Assembly (NCBI RefSeq): GCF_035599575.1 | Contig: NZ_CP141179.1 | Location: forward strand, 1,488,001 to 1,552,000 | DNA length: 64,000 nucleotides | Direction of reading: 5' to 3' | DNA from: Roseovarius sp. Pro17 | GTDB lineage: Bacteria > Pseudomonadota > Alphaproteobacteria > Rhodobacterales > Rhodobacteraceae | Shown here: one piece after another, positions 9,475 to 17,751 of the stretch | How positions within the stretch are numbered: the first letter of the stretch is position 1 | How the letters are laid out: every line of letters begins with the position of its first letter | Translations under genes and position numbers: made by a program | The notes under the pieces: model-generated | Databases searched by the model: none | What the model was told of the DNA's origin: nothing | Seen by the model: only the letters and a program-made list of their open reading frames with translations

Positions 9475-9921
9475 TCAGAAAGACAGGACGCGGGCGTCCT
9501 TGGCCATCAGCCGCGCCGCCATATCGCCCGGCTTGGCCGCAGTGATGCCGTCCAGCAAAATGCCCGCATCGCCGCCCTTGCCGGGCAGGTATAGTGCGCA
9601 GACCTCGACCATACCTCCGGCCTCAATGATCTTTTGCATCAGGGCCTGCGGACTCATTCCCATTGGCGGCTGCGCGGTGGTCGCCGTATCGGGTGCGTCC
9701 TTGAGCGCGATATCACCGCCCGGACCGCAAAGCAGCATGTGTGCAGTCGCGCCCGCGCGTAGCGATTCCATGGTCAGCACCATGCCCATCAACTGGGTCT
9801 GTGGATTTTCGCTGGTAATGACTGTGACCAGATTGTTGTGCGCGTCCTGCGCATTGGCGGACAGGGCAGTCACGGACAGCGCCGTGGCGGTGCAGAGGGC
9901 GAGTGCGGGCAAAAGGCGCAT
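9475..9921 (-). CDS. secreted DsrE/DsrF-like protein
   Basis: A 148-residue protein with a signal peptide ending near LSANAQ. The mature part begins NNLVTVITSENPQTQLMGMVLTM, a DsrE-fold beginning (a strand followed by the helix that sits over the sheet). Two cysteines, in HMLLCGPGGD and VEVCALYLPG, occupy positions used for sulfur carriage in DsrE/TusD relatives. A strong ribosome site (AAGGAG) precedes the ATG at 9921. It is the upstream partner of the periplasmic rhodanese. The DsrE assignment is by fold pattern and should be treated as probable; specific function is unknown. Confidence 0.65.
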   Translation of the reverse strand: MRLLPALALCTATALSVTALSANAQDAHNNLVTVITSENPQTQLMGMVLTMESLRAGATAHMLLCGPGGDIALKDAPDTATTAQPPMGMSPQALMQKIIEAGGMVEVCALYLPGKGGDAGILLDGITAAKPGDMAARLMAKDARVLSF

Positions 9922-10027
9922 GGGAGGTCTCCTTGGATAAAACGCGTCTGAGGATCACGCTAAGGAAGGCAGCGAACGCGGCATTGATTTCGGTCAACCC
10001 CATCCTGTGGTGAGATGACGCAGACGA

Positions 10028-10612
10028 TCAGCGCTCCAGAACCAGCTTGCCACCTGTGATATGCACGCTTGTAAACCGCTCCAGATAGCCCATTCCCAGC
10101 AGAGATTCGCGTAGTTCGCCCGAATTGACCACGGCGCGCACTCCACGATCGCTGATGCTGCCGACGGTGAGGGTCTCCAGCCGCACCGGTGCGGTGCGCA
10201 CGATGCCGTTGGCAGTGGTGGCCTGCCCGGTAAAGTTCAGATCATCGGGATGCAGCCCGGCTGCAATCGCATCCTCGCGACTGAGCACGATGTCGCTGGC
10301 CCCGGTATCGACAACAAAGCGCACGGGCGCGCCATTGACCTCGGCAGCGAGGTAGTAATGCCCGTCAGGCGCGCGGGGCAGTTCGATCCGGCCCTGATCG
10401 GCGCTGATGGATTGGCGCGGCGCGACGGTGGCGCGGATATCGTCCCAGAGGCCGATTGCCGCAATAACGCCGATGAATATCAGACCCCAGACCGCCGCGT
10501 GCTGCGCCGTCTTGCCCAGTGAATTGCGGTTGGCGGCAAAGAACCAGATCATAACCGCGCAGCCCAGCACGATCAGATAGATGAGGTTCGCAGTGTCGAC
10601 AGTATCGCTCAT
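10028..10612 (-). CDS. membrane-anchored retropepsin-like aspartic protease
   Basis: A 194-residue protein with two predicted N-terminal membrane helices (IYLIVLGCAVMIWFFAA and a second around residues 35-55), then a single clan AA aspartic protease domain. The catalytic motif is VRFVVDTGASDIVLS; the second strand pair and flap follow (TANGIVRTAPVRLETLTVG) and LLGMGYLERF closes the fold. Retropepsin-like proteins with one DTGA motif act as dimers. The ATG at 10612 (MSDTVDT) fits the family's N-terminus; an earlier in-frame start adds nine residues. No substrate can be inferred. Confidence 0.85.
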   Translation of the reverse strand: MSDTVDTANLIYLIVLGCAVMIWFFAANRNSLGKTAQHAAVWGLIFIGVIAAIGLWDDIRATVAPRQSISADQGRIELPRAPDGHYYLAAEVNGAPVRFVVDTGASDIVLSREDAIAAGLHPDDLNFTGQATTANGIVRTAPVRLETLTVGSISDRGVRAVVNSGELRESLLGMGYLERFTSVHITGGKLVLER

Positions 10613-10643
10613 GATACCAAGATAAGGTGCGCAGCGCACATGC

Positions 10644-10679
10644 GCCAGATCATCCGATCATGCCAGATCATCCGATCAT
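10644..10679. repeat. perfect 18-bp tandem duplication at the 3' end of marC
   Basis: The 18-bp unit GCCAGATCATCCGATCAT occurs twice head to tail, at 10644-10661 and 10662-10679. The second copy encodes the last codons and the stop of marC; the first lies just after the stop in the direction of transcription. The unit is itself rich in GATC. It looks like a replication-slippage duplication. Confidence 0.9.
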
Positions 10680-11285
10680 GATAGTGTCGCGCAGTCCATC
10701 CAGCACAAATTGAACTGCCAGCGCGGCCAGCAACATGCCCAGAACGCGCGTAACCACGCTGATGCCGGTCTTGCCCAACGCGTGCTCCAGCATGCCCGCG
10801 CTCAGGAAAGACAGATAGACCATAAACATCACGAACAGCATCATGCCCAGCACCCAGGTCAAGCCCAAATAGCCTGAATGTTCGCCGGTCAGCAGGATGA
10901 CGGTGGCAATGGCGCCGGGGCCTGCAATCAGCGGAATCGCCAATGGGAAAATTGACGGATCCTCGTGATCATCCTGCTCGACCTGGCCCTCGCGCCGCTT
11001 GGTGCGCCGTTCAAACAGCATGTCGAGCGCGGTCAGGAACAGCAGCACACCACCGGCGATGCGAAAGGCGGGCATGGAAATACCGATAAAACCCAGCACC
11101 GCCTCGCCGAACGCGCCGAACAGGCACAAGAGCGCGGCGGCCGTCAGGCACGAATGCAGCGCGATGGTGCGGCGCCTCGACGCTGGCATGCCACGCGTCA
11201 TTGCCAGAAACAGCGGGACCAGCGCGAAGGGGTCCAGCACGATGAAAAGTGCGGCGAATGTCGTGATCAGCGTGGCGGTTTCCAT
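10668..11285 (-). CDS. MarC family integral membrane protein
   Basis: A 205-residue protein with about six hydrophobic helices. It begins METATLITTFAALFIVLDPFALVPLFLAMT, the typical MarC N-terminus with the conserved DP followed by PLFLA, and contains FPLAIPLIAGPGAIATVILL, the second MarC signature. The role of the family is unsettled, and older links with antibiotic resistance are not supported. The ATG at 11285 is preferred over an open upstream extension into the intergenic and ABC-F region. It is followed by an 18-bp duplication at its stop. Confidence 0.9.
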   Translation of the reverse strand: METATLITTFAALFIVLDPFALVPLFLAMTRGMPASRRRTIALHSCLTAAALLCLFGAFGEAVLGFIGISMPAFRIAGGVLLFLTALDMLFERRTKRREGQVEQDDHEDPSIFPLAIPLIAGPGAIATVILLTGEHSGYLGLTWVLGMMLFVMFMVYLSFLSAGMLEHALGKTGISVVTRVLGMLLAALAVQFVLDGLRDTIMIG

Positions 11286-11325
11286 GAGAGTCCTTTTCGG
11301 TGCTGGCCTTGCAATGCGACGTGGC

Positions 11326-13170
11326 TCAGGCCGTCGCGCGCTCCAGCTTTTCGAGTGCACGCATCCAGAGGGATTCGGCGCGGTCCTGAGCATTCATCAC
11401 TTCGGAATACTTCTTTTGCCAGACCGTCGCCTCGTCCTTGTTGTCATCGTCATACATCGCGGGATCGGCCAGCTTTTTGGCTAGCCTGTCCGCCATTATG
11501 TTCAGTTTTTCAACGCGTTCCTCGCATTTCTTTGCTTCCTGCTTTAACGCAGTGATCGCATCGCGCGAGGGGCGTTTCGGCTTTTGATCCTTCACCTTCG
11601 GCGCAGGCTTGTCGCCCGCCAACAGCATGTCACGGTAGCTTTCCAGATCGCCCTCATATGGGGCGACACCGCCGTCCTTGACCAGCCACAGACGGTCGGC
11701 AACCAGGCTGAGCAGGTGCATGTCGTGACTGACGAGGATCACTGCGCCGGTATAGGCGGTCAGCGCCTCGACCAGTGCTTCGCGCGATTCGATATCCAGG
11801 TGGTTCGTCGGTTCGTCGAGGATCAGCAAATGGGGCGCATCGATGGTCGCCAGCATAAGGCTAAGCCGCGCCTTTTGTCCGCCCGACAGCTTGCCCACCA
11901 GCGTTTCGGCCTGCTCGGCGCCGATGCCAAATCCGCCAAGGCGCCCGCGTAGGCGCGATGGCGTCTCGCCGGGGCGCAGGCGACGGATATGGTCGATCGG
12001 CGTCTCGTCGACGTGCAGTTCCTCGACCTGGTGCTGTGCGAAAAAGCCGACGCGCAGCTTGGACGAGGTGGTCATCTTGCCGCCCATTAGATCAAGTTTT
12101 CCTGCTAACAGCTTGGAAAGGGTGGATTTCCCCTCACCGTTCTTACCGAGCAGCGCTATCCGATCATCCTGATCAATGCGCAGGTTCAGTCGCTGCAGGA
12201 CTGCCTTGCCGTCATAGCCGACTGAACCACCCTCAATGTTGATGATCGGCGGAGACAGCTCCTCGGGCGAGGGGAAGGTGAACCGTTTGAGCGCGGCCTC
12301 TTGCGGGGTGGTGATCGGCTTCATCTTGGCGATCATCTTGAGGCGCGACTGGGCCTGAACGGCCTTGGACGCCTTGGCGCGGAAACGATCGACGAAGCTT
12401 TGCAGATGGGCGCGGCGCGCGTCCTGCTTTTTGGCCTCACTCTCCAACGCCGCCAACCGCGCGGCGCGGGTTTCGGCGAAGGTGTCGTAGGCGCCCTGAT
12501 AAAGCGTCAGTTTCTTGTCTTCGAGATGCAGGATCGAGTTGACGGCACGGTTCAGCAGACCGCGGTCATGGCTGACGATCAGCACGGTATGCGGATAGCG
12601 CGCGAGGTAAGTTTCCAGCCACAGCGCACCTTCGAGGTCCAGATAGTTTGTCGGCTCATCAAGCAGCAACAAATCAGGCTGCGAGAACAGCACAGCAGCC
12701 AGCGCCACGCGCATCCGCCAACCGCCTGAAAACGCCGAACACGGCTGGCGCTGCGCCTTGTCGTCAAAACCCAGTCCCTTGAGGATCGAGGCCGCGCGCG
12801 CCTCGGCGCCCCATGCGTCGATATCCGAAAGGCGTGTTTGTACGTCGGCGATGCGGGTGGGATCGCTCGCTGTCTCGGCCTCGGCCAAGAGGTTAGCGCG
12901 CTCGGTATCGGCGGCCAGAACCGTGTCGATTAGCGACACCTCGTTGCCCGGCACTTCCTGAGATACGCCGCCGATACGGGCGCGCTGGGGCAGGGTGATC
13001 GCGCCACCCTCAAGCGCCAGCTCGCCCCGGATCAGGCGGAACAGCGTGGTCTTGCCCGTGCCGTTGCGACCCACGATGCCCACCTTGTGGCCATCCGGGA
13101 TACTTGCCGAAGCGTTTTCAATCAGCGGGCGACCCGCGACGGAATAGGATATGTCATCAATGCGTAGCAT
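11326..13170 (-). CDS. ABC-F family ATPase (YheS-like)
   Basis: A 614-residue soluble protein with two ABC ATPase domains and no membrane segment. The first Walker A is GRNGTGKTT with signature FSGGWRMR and Walker B LLLLDEPTN; the second is GKNGEGKST with signature LSGGQKAR and LLILDEPTN. An approximately 80-residue arginine-, lysine- and alanine-rich linker (the P-site tRNA interaction motif) separates them, and a coiled-coil lysine-rich tail ends the protein. ABC-F proteins act on ribosomes and modulate stalled translation. A second ABC-F gene of the Uup type lies at 60608. Confidence 0.9.
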   Translation of the reverse strand: MLRIDDISYSVAGRPLIENASASIPDGHKVGIVGRNGTGKTTLFRLIRGELALEGGAITLPQRARIGGVSQEVPGNEVSLIDTVLAADTERANLLAEAETASDPTRIADVQTRLSDIDAWGAEARAASILKGLGFDDKAQRQPCSAFSGGWRMRVALAAVLFSQPDLLLLDEPTNYLDLEGALWLETYLARYPHTVLIVSHDRGLLNRAVNSILHLEDKKLTLYQGAYDTFAETRAARLAALESEAKKQDARRAHLQSFVDRFRAKASKAVQAQSRLKMIAKMKPITTPQEAALKRFTFPSPEELSPPIINIEGGSVGYDGKAVLQRLNLRIDQDDRIALLGKNGEGKSTLSKLLAGKLDLMGGKMTTSSKLRVGFFAQHQVEELHVDETPIDHIRRLRPGETPSRLRGRLGGFGIGAEQAETLVGKLSGGQKARLSLMLATIDAPHLLILDEPTNHLDIESREALVEALTAYTGAVILVSHDMHLLSLVADRLWLVKDGGVAPYEGDLESYRDMLLAGDKPAPKVKDQKPKRPSRDAITALKQEAKKCEERVEKLNIMADRLAKKLADPAMYDDDNKDEATVWQKKYSEVMNAQDRAESLWMRALEKLERATA

Positions 13171-13307
13171 ACGTGTGCCATGCCTCAGCCAGCGGGCGGC
13201 GTCAATCGCACCTTTTCATGTAGCGGTCCTCATGCTATCGGGGCCGCAATTGCGCAGAGGCAGGGCATGGGGCCCGGCCCACGCACATCAACCAACAAGA
13301 GGCTAAC

Positions 13308-13730
13308 ATGGCAACCGAACGCACGCTGAGCATTATCAAACCCGACGCGACCAAACGCAACCTGACCGGCAAGATCAATGCCAAGTTCGAGGATGCCGGT
13401 CTGCGCATCGTCGCGCAAAAGCGGATCCACCTGACACCGGCGCAGGCCGGCAAGTTCTACGAAGTCCACGCCGAGCGTCCGTTTTACGGCGAACTGTGCG
13501 ATTTCATGGCCTCGGGCCCCGTCGTCGTGCAGGTTCTGGAAGGCGAAGGCGCCATTGCCAAGAACCGCGAAGTCATGGGCGCGACAAACCCCAAGGATGC
13601 AGCCCCCGGCACAGTGCGCGCCGATTTCGCCGAAAGCGTTGGCGAGAACTCGGTCCACGGCTCGGACGCGCCCGAGACGGCCAAGGAAGAGATCGCGTAT
13701 TTCTTTGCTGGGCTCGAACTGGTCGGCTGA
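13308..13730 (+). CDS. ndk: nucleoside diphosphate kinase
   Basis: A 140-residue enzyme of the usual bacterial length that transfers the gamma phosphate between nucleoside triphosphates and diphosphates. It begins [18 protein letters not shown]; the catalytic histidine lies in [24 protein letters not shown] and [17 protein letters not shown] are also family hallmarks. An AGAGG ribosome site precedes the ATG. It is monocistronic, divergent from the ABC-F gene and convergent with the TfoX-domain gene. Confidence 0.98.
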   Translation: MATERTLSIIKPDATKRNLTGKINAKFEDAGLRIVAQKRIHLTPAQAGKFYEVHAERPFYGELCDFMASGPVVVQVLEGEGAIAKNREVMGATNPKDAAPGTVRADFAESVGENSVHGSDAPETAKEEIAYFFAGLELVG

Positions 13731-13746
13731 ACGCAACGATCTGCGG

Positions 13747-14091
13747 TCAGCGAGGCCGCTCGAACACACCGATTTCGGCAAGGGCCGCATCCAGAGGGGT
13801 GCGGCCTTTGTCCTTGTTTGCAGCCTTGATCGCATCGAAACGGGCGCGAAGCGCTGTCTTTTCCGCGCCTTGGCAATCATTCCACGGTCGTCCCTGCAGC
13901 CCCATGACCATCGCGTAATACCCGATGAAGTGTGGAACCGTACCGCTGGCGATCAGCCGCGCATAGGCCGCATCAGCGCCAAGTTCGCGTAACTCGGCTG
14001 CCGAGTGGATGCCTGCACGCGTGCAGGATGCCTCAACAGCAGGGCCGAGATTTCGGATCGATGATACGGCGTCATGCGGTTCGCTGGTCAT
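13747..14091 (-). CDS. TfoX/Sxy C-terminal domain protein
   Basis: A 114-residue protein consisting of a single helix-hairpin-helix-like TfoX C-terminal domain. SSIRNLGPAVEASCTRAGIHSAAELRELGADAAYARLI is characteristic (NLGP, an AGI turn, then ELRELGAxxAY), here cited only by those landmarks. Full-length TfoX/Sxy regulates competence in gammaproteobacteria; stand-alone C-terminal domains in alphaproteobacteria have no proven function. The gene is convergent with ndk, with only 16 bp between the stops. Confidence 0.75.
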   Translation of the reverse strand: MTSEPHDAVSSIRNLGPAVEASCTRAGIHSAAELRELGADAAYARLIASGTVPHFIGYYAMVMGLQGRPWNDCQGAEKTALRARFDAIKAANKDKGRTPLDAALAEIGVFERPR

Positions 14092-14147
14092 CTAGCTAGC
14101 CTAGCGACGTAGTTTTGCGCGGGCCAGTGCAATGAGACGCTGCGCAA

Positions 14148-14297
14148 TCAAATGCTGGCAAAGTCGTTGAACACCTGCCGCGAAATAACCTTGGGTTGCG
14201 GCTTGGTTTTGCGCGGAGGGGTGCGTTTGATCTGCTTTGGGGCGGATTCAAGGGATTTGGCTACGTGCGCCTTGGGCGCGGGCGTTGACTTAAGCAT
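14148..14297 (-). CDS. small basic protein, unknown function (49 residues)
   Basis: The minus strand reads MLKSTPAPKAHVAKS at the start, continues through a lysine-, arginine- and proline-rich stretch (KRTPPRKTKPQPK) and ends RQVFNDFASI. GGAG is placed eight bases before the ATG. The short hydrophobic and acidic C-terminus after a basic, presumably disordered body is unlike random translation. No family was recognised. It sits between the TfoX-domain gene and the serine-cycle operon, on the same strand as both. Confidence 0.5.
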   Translation of the reverse strand: MLKSTPAPKAHVAKSLESAPKQIKRTPPRKTKPQPKVISRQVFNDFASI

Positions 14298-14419
14298 CGG
14301 TTTGCTCCTTCAAAAAGATCACGCCCCCAGATGACTCTTGAGCCTAGCAAGGAATCGGGGCGTGAATAAGGAGCAATTGGGACGAAACTGTGGCGGATAC
14401 AAGCCCCAGAGGTCCGGAT

Positions 14420-14451
14420 GTCTTGGGCATGGGCGGAACCACGCCCAAGAC
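14420..14451 (-). terminator. hairpin downstream of mtkB
   Basis: Perfect 9-bp arms GTCTTGGGC (14420-14428) and GCCCAAGAC (14443-14451) with a 14-nt loop, four bases past the mtkB stop codon in the direction of transcription. No strong T tract follows, so it may be a weak terminator or an mRNA-stabilising hairpin. Confidence 0.5.
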
Positions 14452-14455
14452 ACTC

Positions 14456-15337
14456 TTAGGAAAGCATTTTTTCGACAATTTCGCCGAATGCCGACGGCGT
14501 GGGCACGATGTTCACTCCCGCCCCGGACAGGATCTCGACCTTTTCCTGCGCCGACTCTCCAAAGGCCGATACGATCGCGCCTGCATGGCCCATACGCCGC
14601 CCTTTGGGCGCCGACAGGCCGGCGATGTAGGCCGCGACAGGCTTGGTCATGTGATCGCGGATGTATTCGGCTGCTTCTGCCTCTTGGGGGCCACCGATTT
14701 CGCCGACCATGACGACGGCGTCGGTTTCTGGATCGTTCTCAAAAAGCTCCAGAATATCGCGGAAGGACGAGCCGTTGATCGGATCGCCCCCGATCCCGAT
14801 AGAAGAGGACACGCCGATCCCACGCGCCTTCATCTGGCTGGCGGCCTCATAGCCCAAGGTGCCCGAACGCCCAACGATGCCGACGCGGCCTTCGAGGTAG
14901 ATCGAGGGCGGCATAAGGCCCGCAAAGGCCTGCCCCGGCGTGATGATCCCGGCGCAGTTCGGACCGATCAGCCGCATCCTGCGCGCTTCCTTGTAGCGGC
15001 GCATATAACGTTTGACGCGGATCATATCCTGCGTCGGGATGCCGTCGGCGATGCAAACGCAGGTCTCGATGCCCGCATCCGCGGCCTCCATGATGGAATC
15101 CGCAGCAAAGGGGGGCGGCACAAAGCAAATGGCCAGCGTCGCGCCCGTTTCGGCCACAGCACCCTTGACGGTGTTGAACACCGGCAGCCCGCCATGCAGC
15201 ACACCGCCCTTGCCGGGGGTGACGCCACCGACCACGTTGGTGCCGTAATCGCGCATTTCCTGCGCATGAAAGCTGCCGATGCGGCCTGTCAGGCCGGTGA
15301 CCAGCACCTTGGATGTCTTGTCGATCAGAATTGCCAT
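14456..15337 (-). CDS. mtkB: malate-CoA ligase alpha subunit (malate thiokinase)
   Basis: A 293-residue SucD-like subunit. LVTGLTGRIGSFHAQEMRDYG is the CoA-binding N-terminus, LIGPNCAGIITPG is present, and GHAGAIVSAFG contains the histidine that is phosphorylated in this superfamily. Sequence alone would also allow succinyl-CoA synthetase, but it is coupled to mtkA (TGATG) and followed upstream by malyl-CoA lyase and serine-glyoxylate aminotransferase, so the malate-activating enzyme of the serine cycle is the better reading. It converts malate, CoA and ATP to malyl-CoA together with MtkA. The TCA-cycle sucCD pair would be expected elsewhere with sucAB. Confidence 0.85.
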   Translation of the reverse strand: MAILIDKTSKVLVTGLTGRIGSFHAQEMRDYGTNVVGGVTPGKGGVLHGGLPVFNTVKGAVAETGATLAICFVPPPFAADSIMEAADAGIETCVCIADGIPTQDMIRVKRYMRRYKEARRMRLIGPNCAGIITPGQAFAGLMPPSIYLEGRVGIVGRSGTLGYEAASQMKARGIGVSSSIGIGGDPINGSSFRDILELFENDPETDAVVMVGEIGGPQEAEAAEYIRDHMTKPVAAYIAGLSAPKGRRMGHAGAIVSAFGESAQEKVEILSGAGVNIVPTPSAFGEIVEKMLS

Positions 15338-16527
15338 CAGACTGCCTCCGCGTTCTTGGATGATGCCGATTTCCATGCCGCGACCACTTTGTCCGCAGCT
15401 TCGGCCAGCGTTTCGGTGGTCGTGATGTCCAGCCCGCTGTCATTCAGCACCTTGCGACCTTCTTCGACATTGGTGCCGGACAGGCGCACGACGAGGGGCA
15501 TGGTCAGTTTCAGTTCCTGAACCGCCCGCACGACGCCCTCTGCGATCCAGTCGCAGCGGTTGATCCCGGCAAAGATGTTGACGAGGATCGCCTCGACATT
15601 GGGATCGTTCAGCACCGCCTTGAACGACATCAACACGCGTTCAGGGCTGGCCCCGCCGCCCACGTCGAGAAAGTTGGCAGGCTCACCGCCCGCCATCTTG
15701 ATCATATCGAGCGTCGCCATCGCGAGGCCCGCGCCGTTCACGATGCAGCCGATTTCGCCCTCAAGTCCGATATAGCTGAGACCCCGGTCGCTGGCATAGG
15801 TTTCGCGCGCGTCCTCTTGGCTCTTGTCGCGCAACTCCGAGATGTCGGGGTGACGGAACAGCGCGTTGTCGTCGAAGCTGAGTTTGGCATCCAGCGCGAC
15901 GATTTCGCCTGCGCCGGTTACGACCAGCGGGTTGATTTCCAGCATGGATGCGTCCAGTTCGTCCATCGCCTTGTAACAGCCAACGATCTGCTTGACGGCC
16001 TGCGGGATCAGCGCAGAATCAAGCCCCAACTGAAATGCGATTTCGCGCGCCTGAAAGGCCTGCATCCCCACCGCCGGGTCGATGACCGCGCGAATGATGC
16101 TGTCCGGCTCGTCCGAGGAAATATCCTCGATCTCCATCCCGCCTTGGGCGGAGGCAACGACGACGACGCGCTCTTCGGTGCGGTCCATGACAAAGCCCAG
16201 ATAGATTTCCTGAGCGATATCAGTCGCCTCTTCGATATAGAGGCGACCAACCAGCTTGCCTTGGGGGCCAGTCTGGTGCGTGACCAGCTTGCGGCCAAGC
16301 ATCCATGCTGCGGCTTGCCAAATCTCGTCATCGCTGGAACAGATGCGCACGCCGCCCGCCTTGCCGCGCGCGCCGGAATGGATCTGTGCCTTGACGACGC
16401 ATTTCTCACCCGACAGTTCCTGTGCCCGGTAGACGGCCTGTTCGGGGCTATAGGCAATGCCACCGCGCGGCACGTTGACGCCGAATTTCTTCAGCAGTTC
16501 CTTGGCTTGATATTCGTGAATATCCAT
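15337..16527 (-). CDS. mtkA: malate-CoA ligase beta subunit (malate thiokinase)
   Basis: A 396-residue SucC-like ATP-grasp subunit, starting [19 protein letters not shown], the usual N-terminus. [17 protein letters not shown] is the ATP-grasp lysine and glycine loop, EINPLVV holds a metal ligand, and GGGASPERV and [16 protein letters not shown] lie in the CoA-ligase domain. It works with MtkB to form malyl-CoA. Ten bases separate its start from the stop of mcl, and its stop overlaps the mtkB start, so mcl, mtkA and mtkB are one transcript. Confidence 0.85.
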   Translation of the reverse strand: MDIHEYQAKELLKKFGVNVPRGGIAYSPEQAVYRAQELSGEKCVVKAQIHSGARGKAGGVRICSSDDEIWQAAAWMLGRKLVTHQTGPQGKLVGRLYIEEATDIAQEIYLGFVMDRTEERVVVVASAQGGMEIEDISSDEPDSIIRAVIDPAVGMQAFQAREIAFQLGLDSALIPQAVKQIVGCYKAMDELDASMLEINPLVVTGAGEIVALDAKLSFDDNALFRHPDISELRDKSQEDARETYASDRGLSYIGLEGEIGCIVNGAGLAMATLDMIKMAGGEPANFLDVGGGASPERVLMSFKAVLNDPNVEAILVNIFAGINRCDWIAEGVVRAVQELKLTMPLVVRLSGTNVEEGRKVLNDSGLDITTTETLAEAADKVVAAWKSASSKNAEAV

Positions 16528-16537
16528 TTGGTTTCCC

Positions 16538-17473
16538 TCAGCCCTTGGCTGCGATGGCATCGGCCACCGTCAGCACGTTCTGCGCCATGCGCTCGGAGGC
16601 GGCGTCGATCAGACGGCCATCAAGGTTCGCGGCACCCTTGCCCTGCTTTTCCGCCTCGCGCAGCGCTTCGATGATGCGGCGCGCGCGGGTCACTTCGGCC
16701 TCGGGAGGCGAGAAGGTCTCGTTCGCGAGCTTGATCTGGCTGGGGTGAATGGCCCATTTGCCTTCGATACCAAGGGCTGCGGCACGTTTCGCCGACGCGG
16801 TATAGCCCTCGGGATCGTTGAAATCACCGAACGGACCATCAATGGCGCGTAGGCCATAGGCACGGCAGGCGCCGTTCATGCGCGAGATGGCGTAGTGCCA
16901 CTGATCGCCCGGATAATCGGGGTTGAGACCACCGATAACCACGGTACGGGCGCGGGTGAAAGCGGCGTAGTCGCCGACGCCGAAATGCATCGCCTCCAGA
17001 CGGCCCGGTGCGGCGGCGATCGCCTCCACATTGGCCATACCGAGGGCGGTTTCGATCAATGCCTCCAGACCGATCTGATGCTTGAAACCCTTGGCCACTT
17101 CGATCTGGCTGAGCATAGTCTCGACACAATAAAGATCGCCGGGAACGCCGACCTTGGGGACCAGAACCGTGTGGATGTGCTGGCCGGCCTGTTCGACGAT
17201 ATCGACGACGTCGCGGTACATATAGTGCGTGTCGAGCCCGTTGATACGGATCGACATGGTCTTGCCTTTCCAGTCGATGTCATTCAGCGCCTGGATGATG
17301 TTCTTGCGCGCCTGCTCTTTGTCGGCGGGCGATACGGCGTCCTCAAGGTCGAGAAAGATATAGTCGACATCGCTGTTGGCGGCCTTTTCGAACATTTCGG
17401 TGTTCGAGCCGGGCACAGCCAGTTCGGATCGCTGAAGACGTTGCTTTTTCAGCGGGTGCAAAGTGTAGCTCAT
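16538..17473 (-). CDS. mcl: L-malyl-CoA / beta-methylmalyl-CoA lyase
   Basis: A 311-residue HpcH/HpaI-citrate-lyase-beta family enzyme. It begins [41 protein letters not shown] carries the metal-binding acidic cluster, [20 protein letters not shown] holds the active-site glutamate region, and [10 protein letters not shown] is the C-terminal signature. It cleaves malyl-CoA to glyoxylate and acetyl-CoA, the step after malate thiokinase in the serine cycle and also part of the ethylmalonyl-CoA pathway. It is first in the mcl-mtkA-mtkB unit; GGGAGG precedes the ATG. A palindrome shared with sgaA lies 107 bp upstream. Confidence 0.92.
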   Translation of the reverse strand: MSYTLHPLKKQRLQRSELAVPGSNTEMFEKAANSDVDYIFLDLEDAVSPADKEQARKNIIQALNDIDWKGKTMSIRINGLDTHYMYRDVVDIVEQAGQHIHTVLVPKVGVPGDLYCVETMLSQIEVAKGFKHQIGLEALIETALGMANVEAIAAAPGRLEAMHFGVGDYAAFTRARTVVIGGLNPDYPGDQWHYAISRMNGACRAYGLRAIDGPFGDFNDPEGYTASAKRAAALGIEGKWAIHPSQIKLANETFSPPEAEVTRARRIIEALREAEKQGKGAANLDGRLIDAASERMAQNVLTVADAIAAKG

Positions 17474-17580
17474 GTCGGTCCCTCCCTAGGATCACGTGGT
17501 TAGGAAAGGGTGCCGCAAACGCGGTTGGCCAAACACTTTCGCATGGGTAGCAAAGGTTGTTTCGGGTTGGGGCGGTCCGG

Positions 17581-17606
17581 CAAACGGGTAGGGCGGACTA
17601 CCCGGC
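17581..17606 (-). promoter_or_regulatory. candidate operator upstream of mcl
   Basis: CAAACGGGTAGGG is followed by a short linker and CTACCCGGC. The inverted arms are CGGGTAG (17585-17591) and CTACCCG (17598-17604), spaced 6 nt. It is 107 bp upstream of the mcl start codon. An almost identical element lies upstream of sgaA at 19030-19056. Interpretation as a shared operator is inferred from the duplication and placement. Confidence 0.6.
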
Positions 17607-17682
17607 ACGCGGTATTCGGAACACATCGGCACACCGGACGGTGCACCGGAAAGTGCAACAACATTTTAGTGCGAAATACGTA

Positions 17683-17714
17683 AACCATGCCCCGAGTTTC
17701 ATCAGGGCATGGTT
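17683..17714 (-). terminator. intrinsic terminator candidate downstream of sgaA
   Basis: Perfect 10-bp arms AACCATGCCC (17683-17692) and GGGCATGGTT (17705-17714) with a 12-nt loop, 37 bp past the sgaA stop on the minus strand. The transcript reads into TTTACGTATTT, a modest U-rich run. It separates sgaA from the mcl promoter region. Confidence 0.65.
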
Positions 17715-17751
17715 ATGGCGCAGTTGGACTACGCTGGGCTGTGATCGAAGT

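Noticed and set aside
14456..16527. Succinyl-CoA synthetase sucCD
   Set aside because: Sequence family is shared, but coupling with malyl-CoA lyase and serine-glyoxylate aminotransferase favours malate thiokinase. A search against both families would decide.
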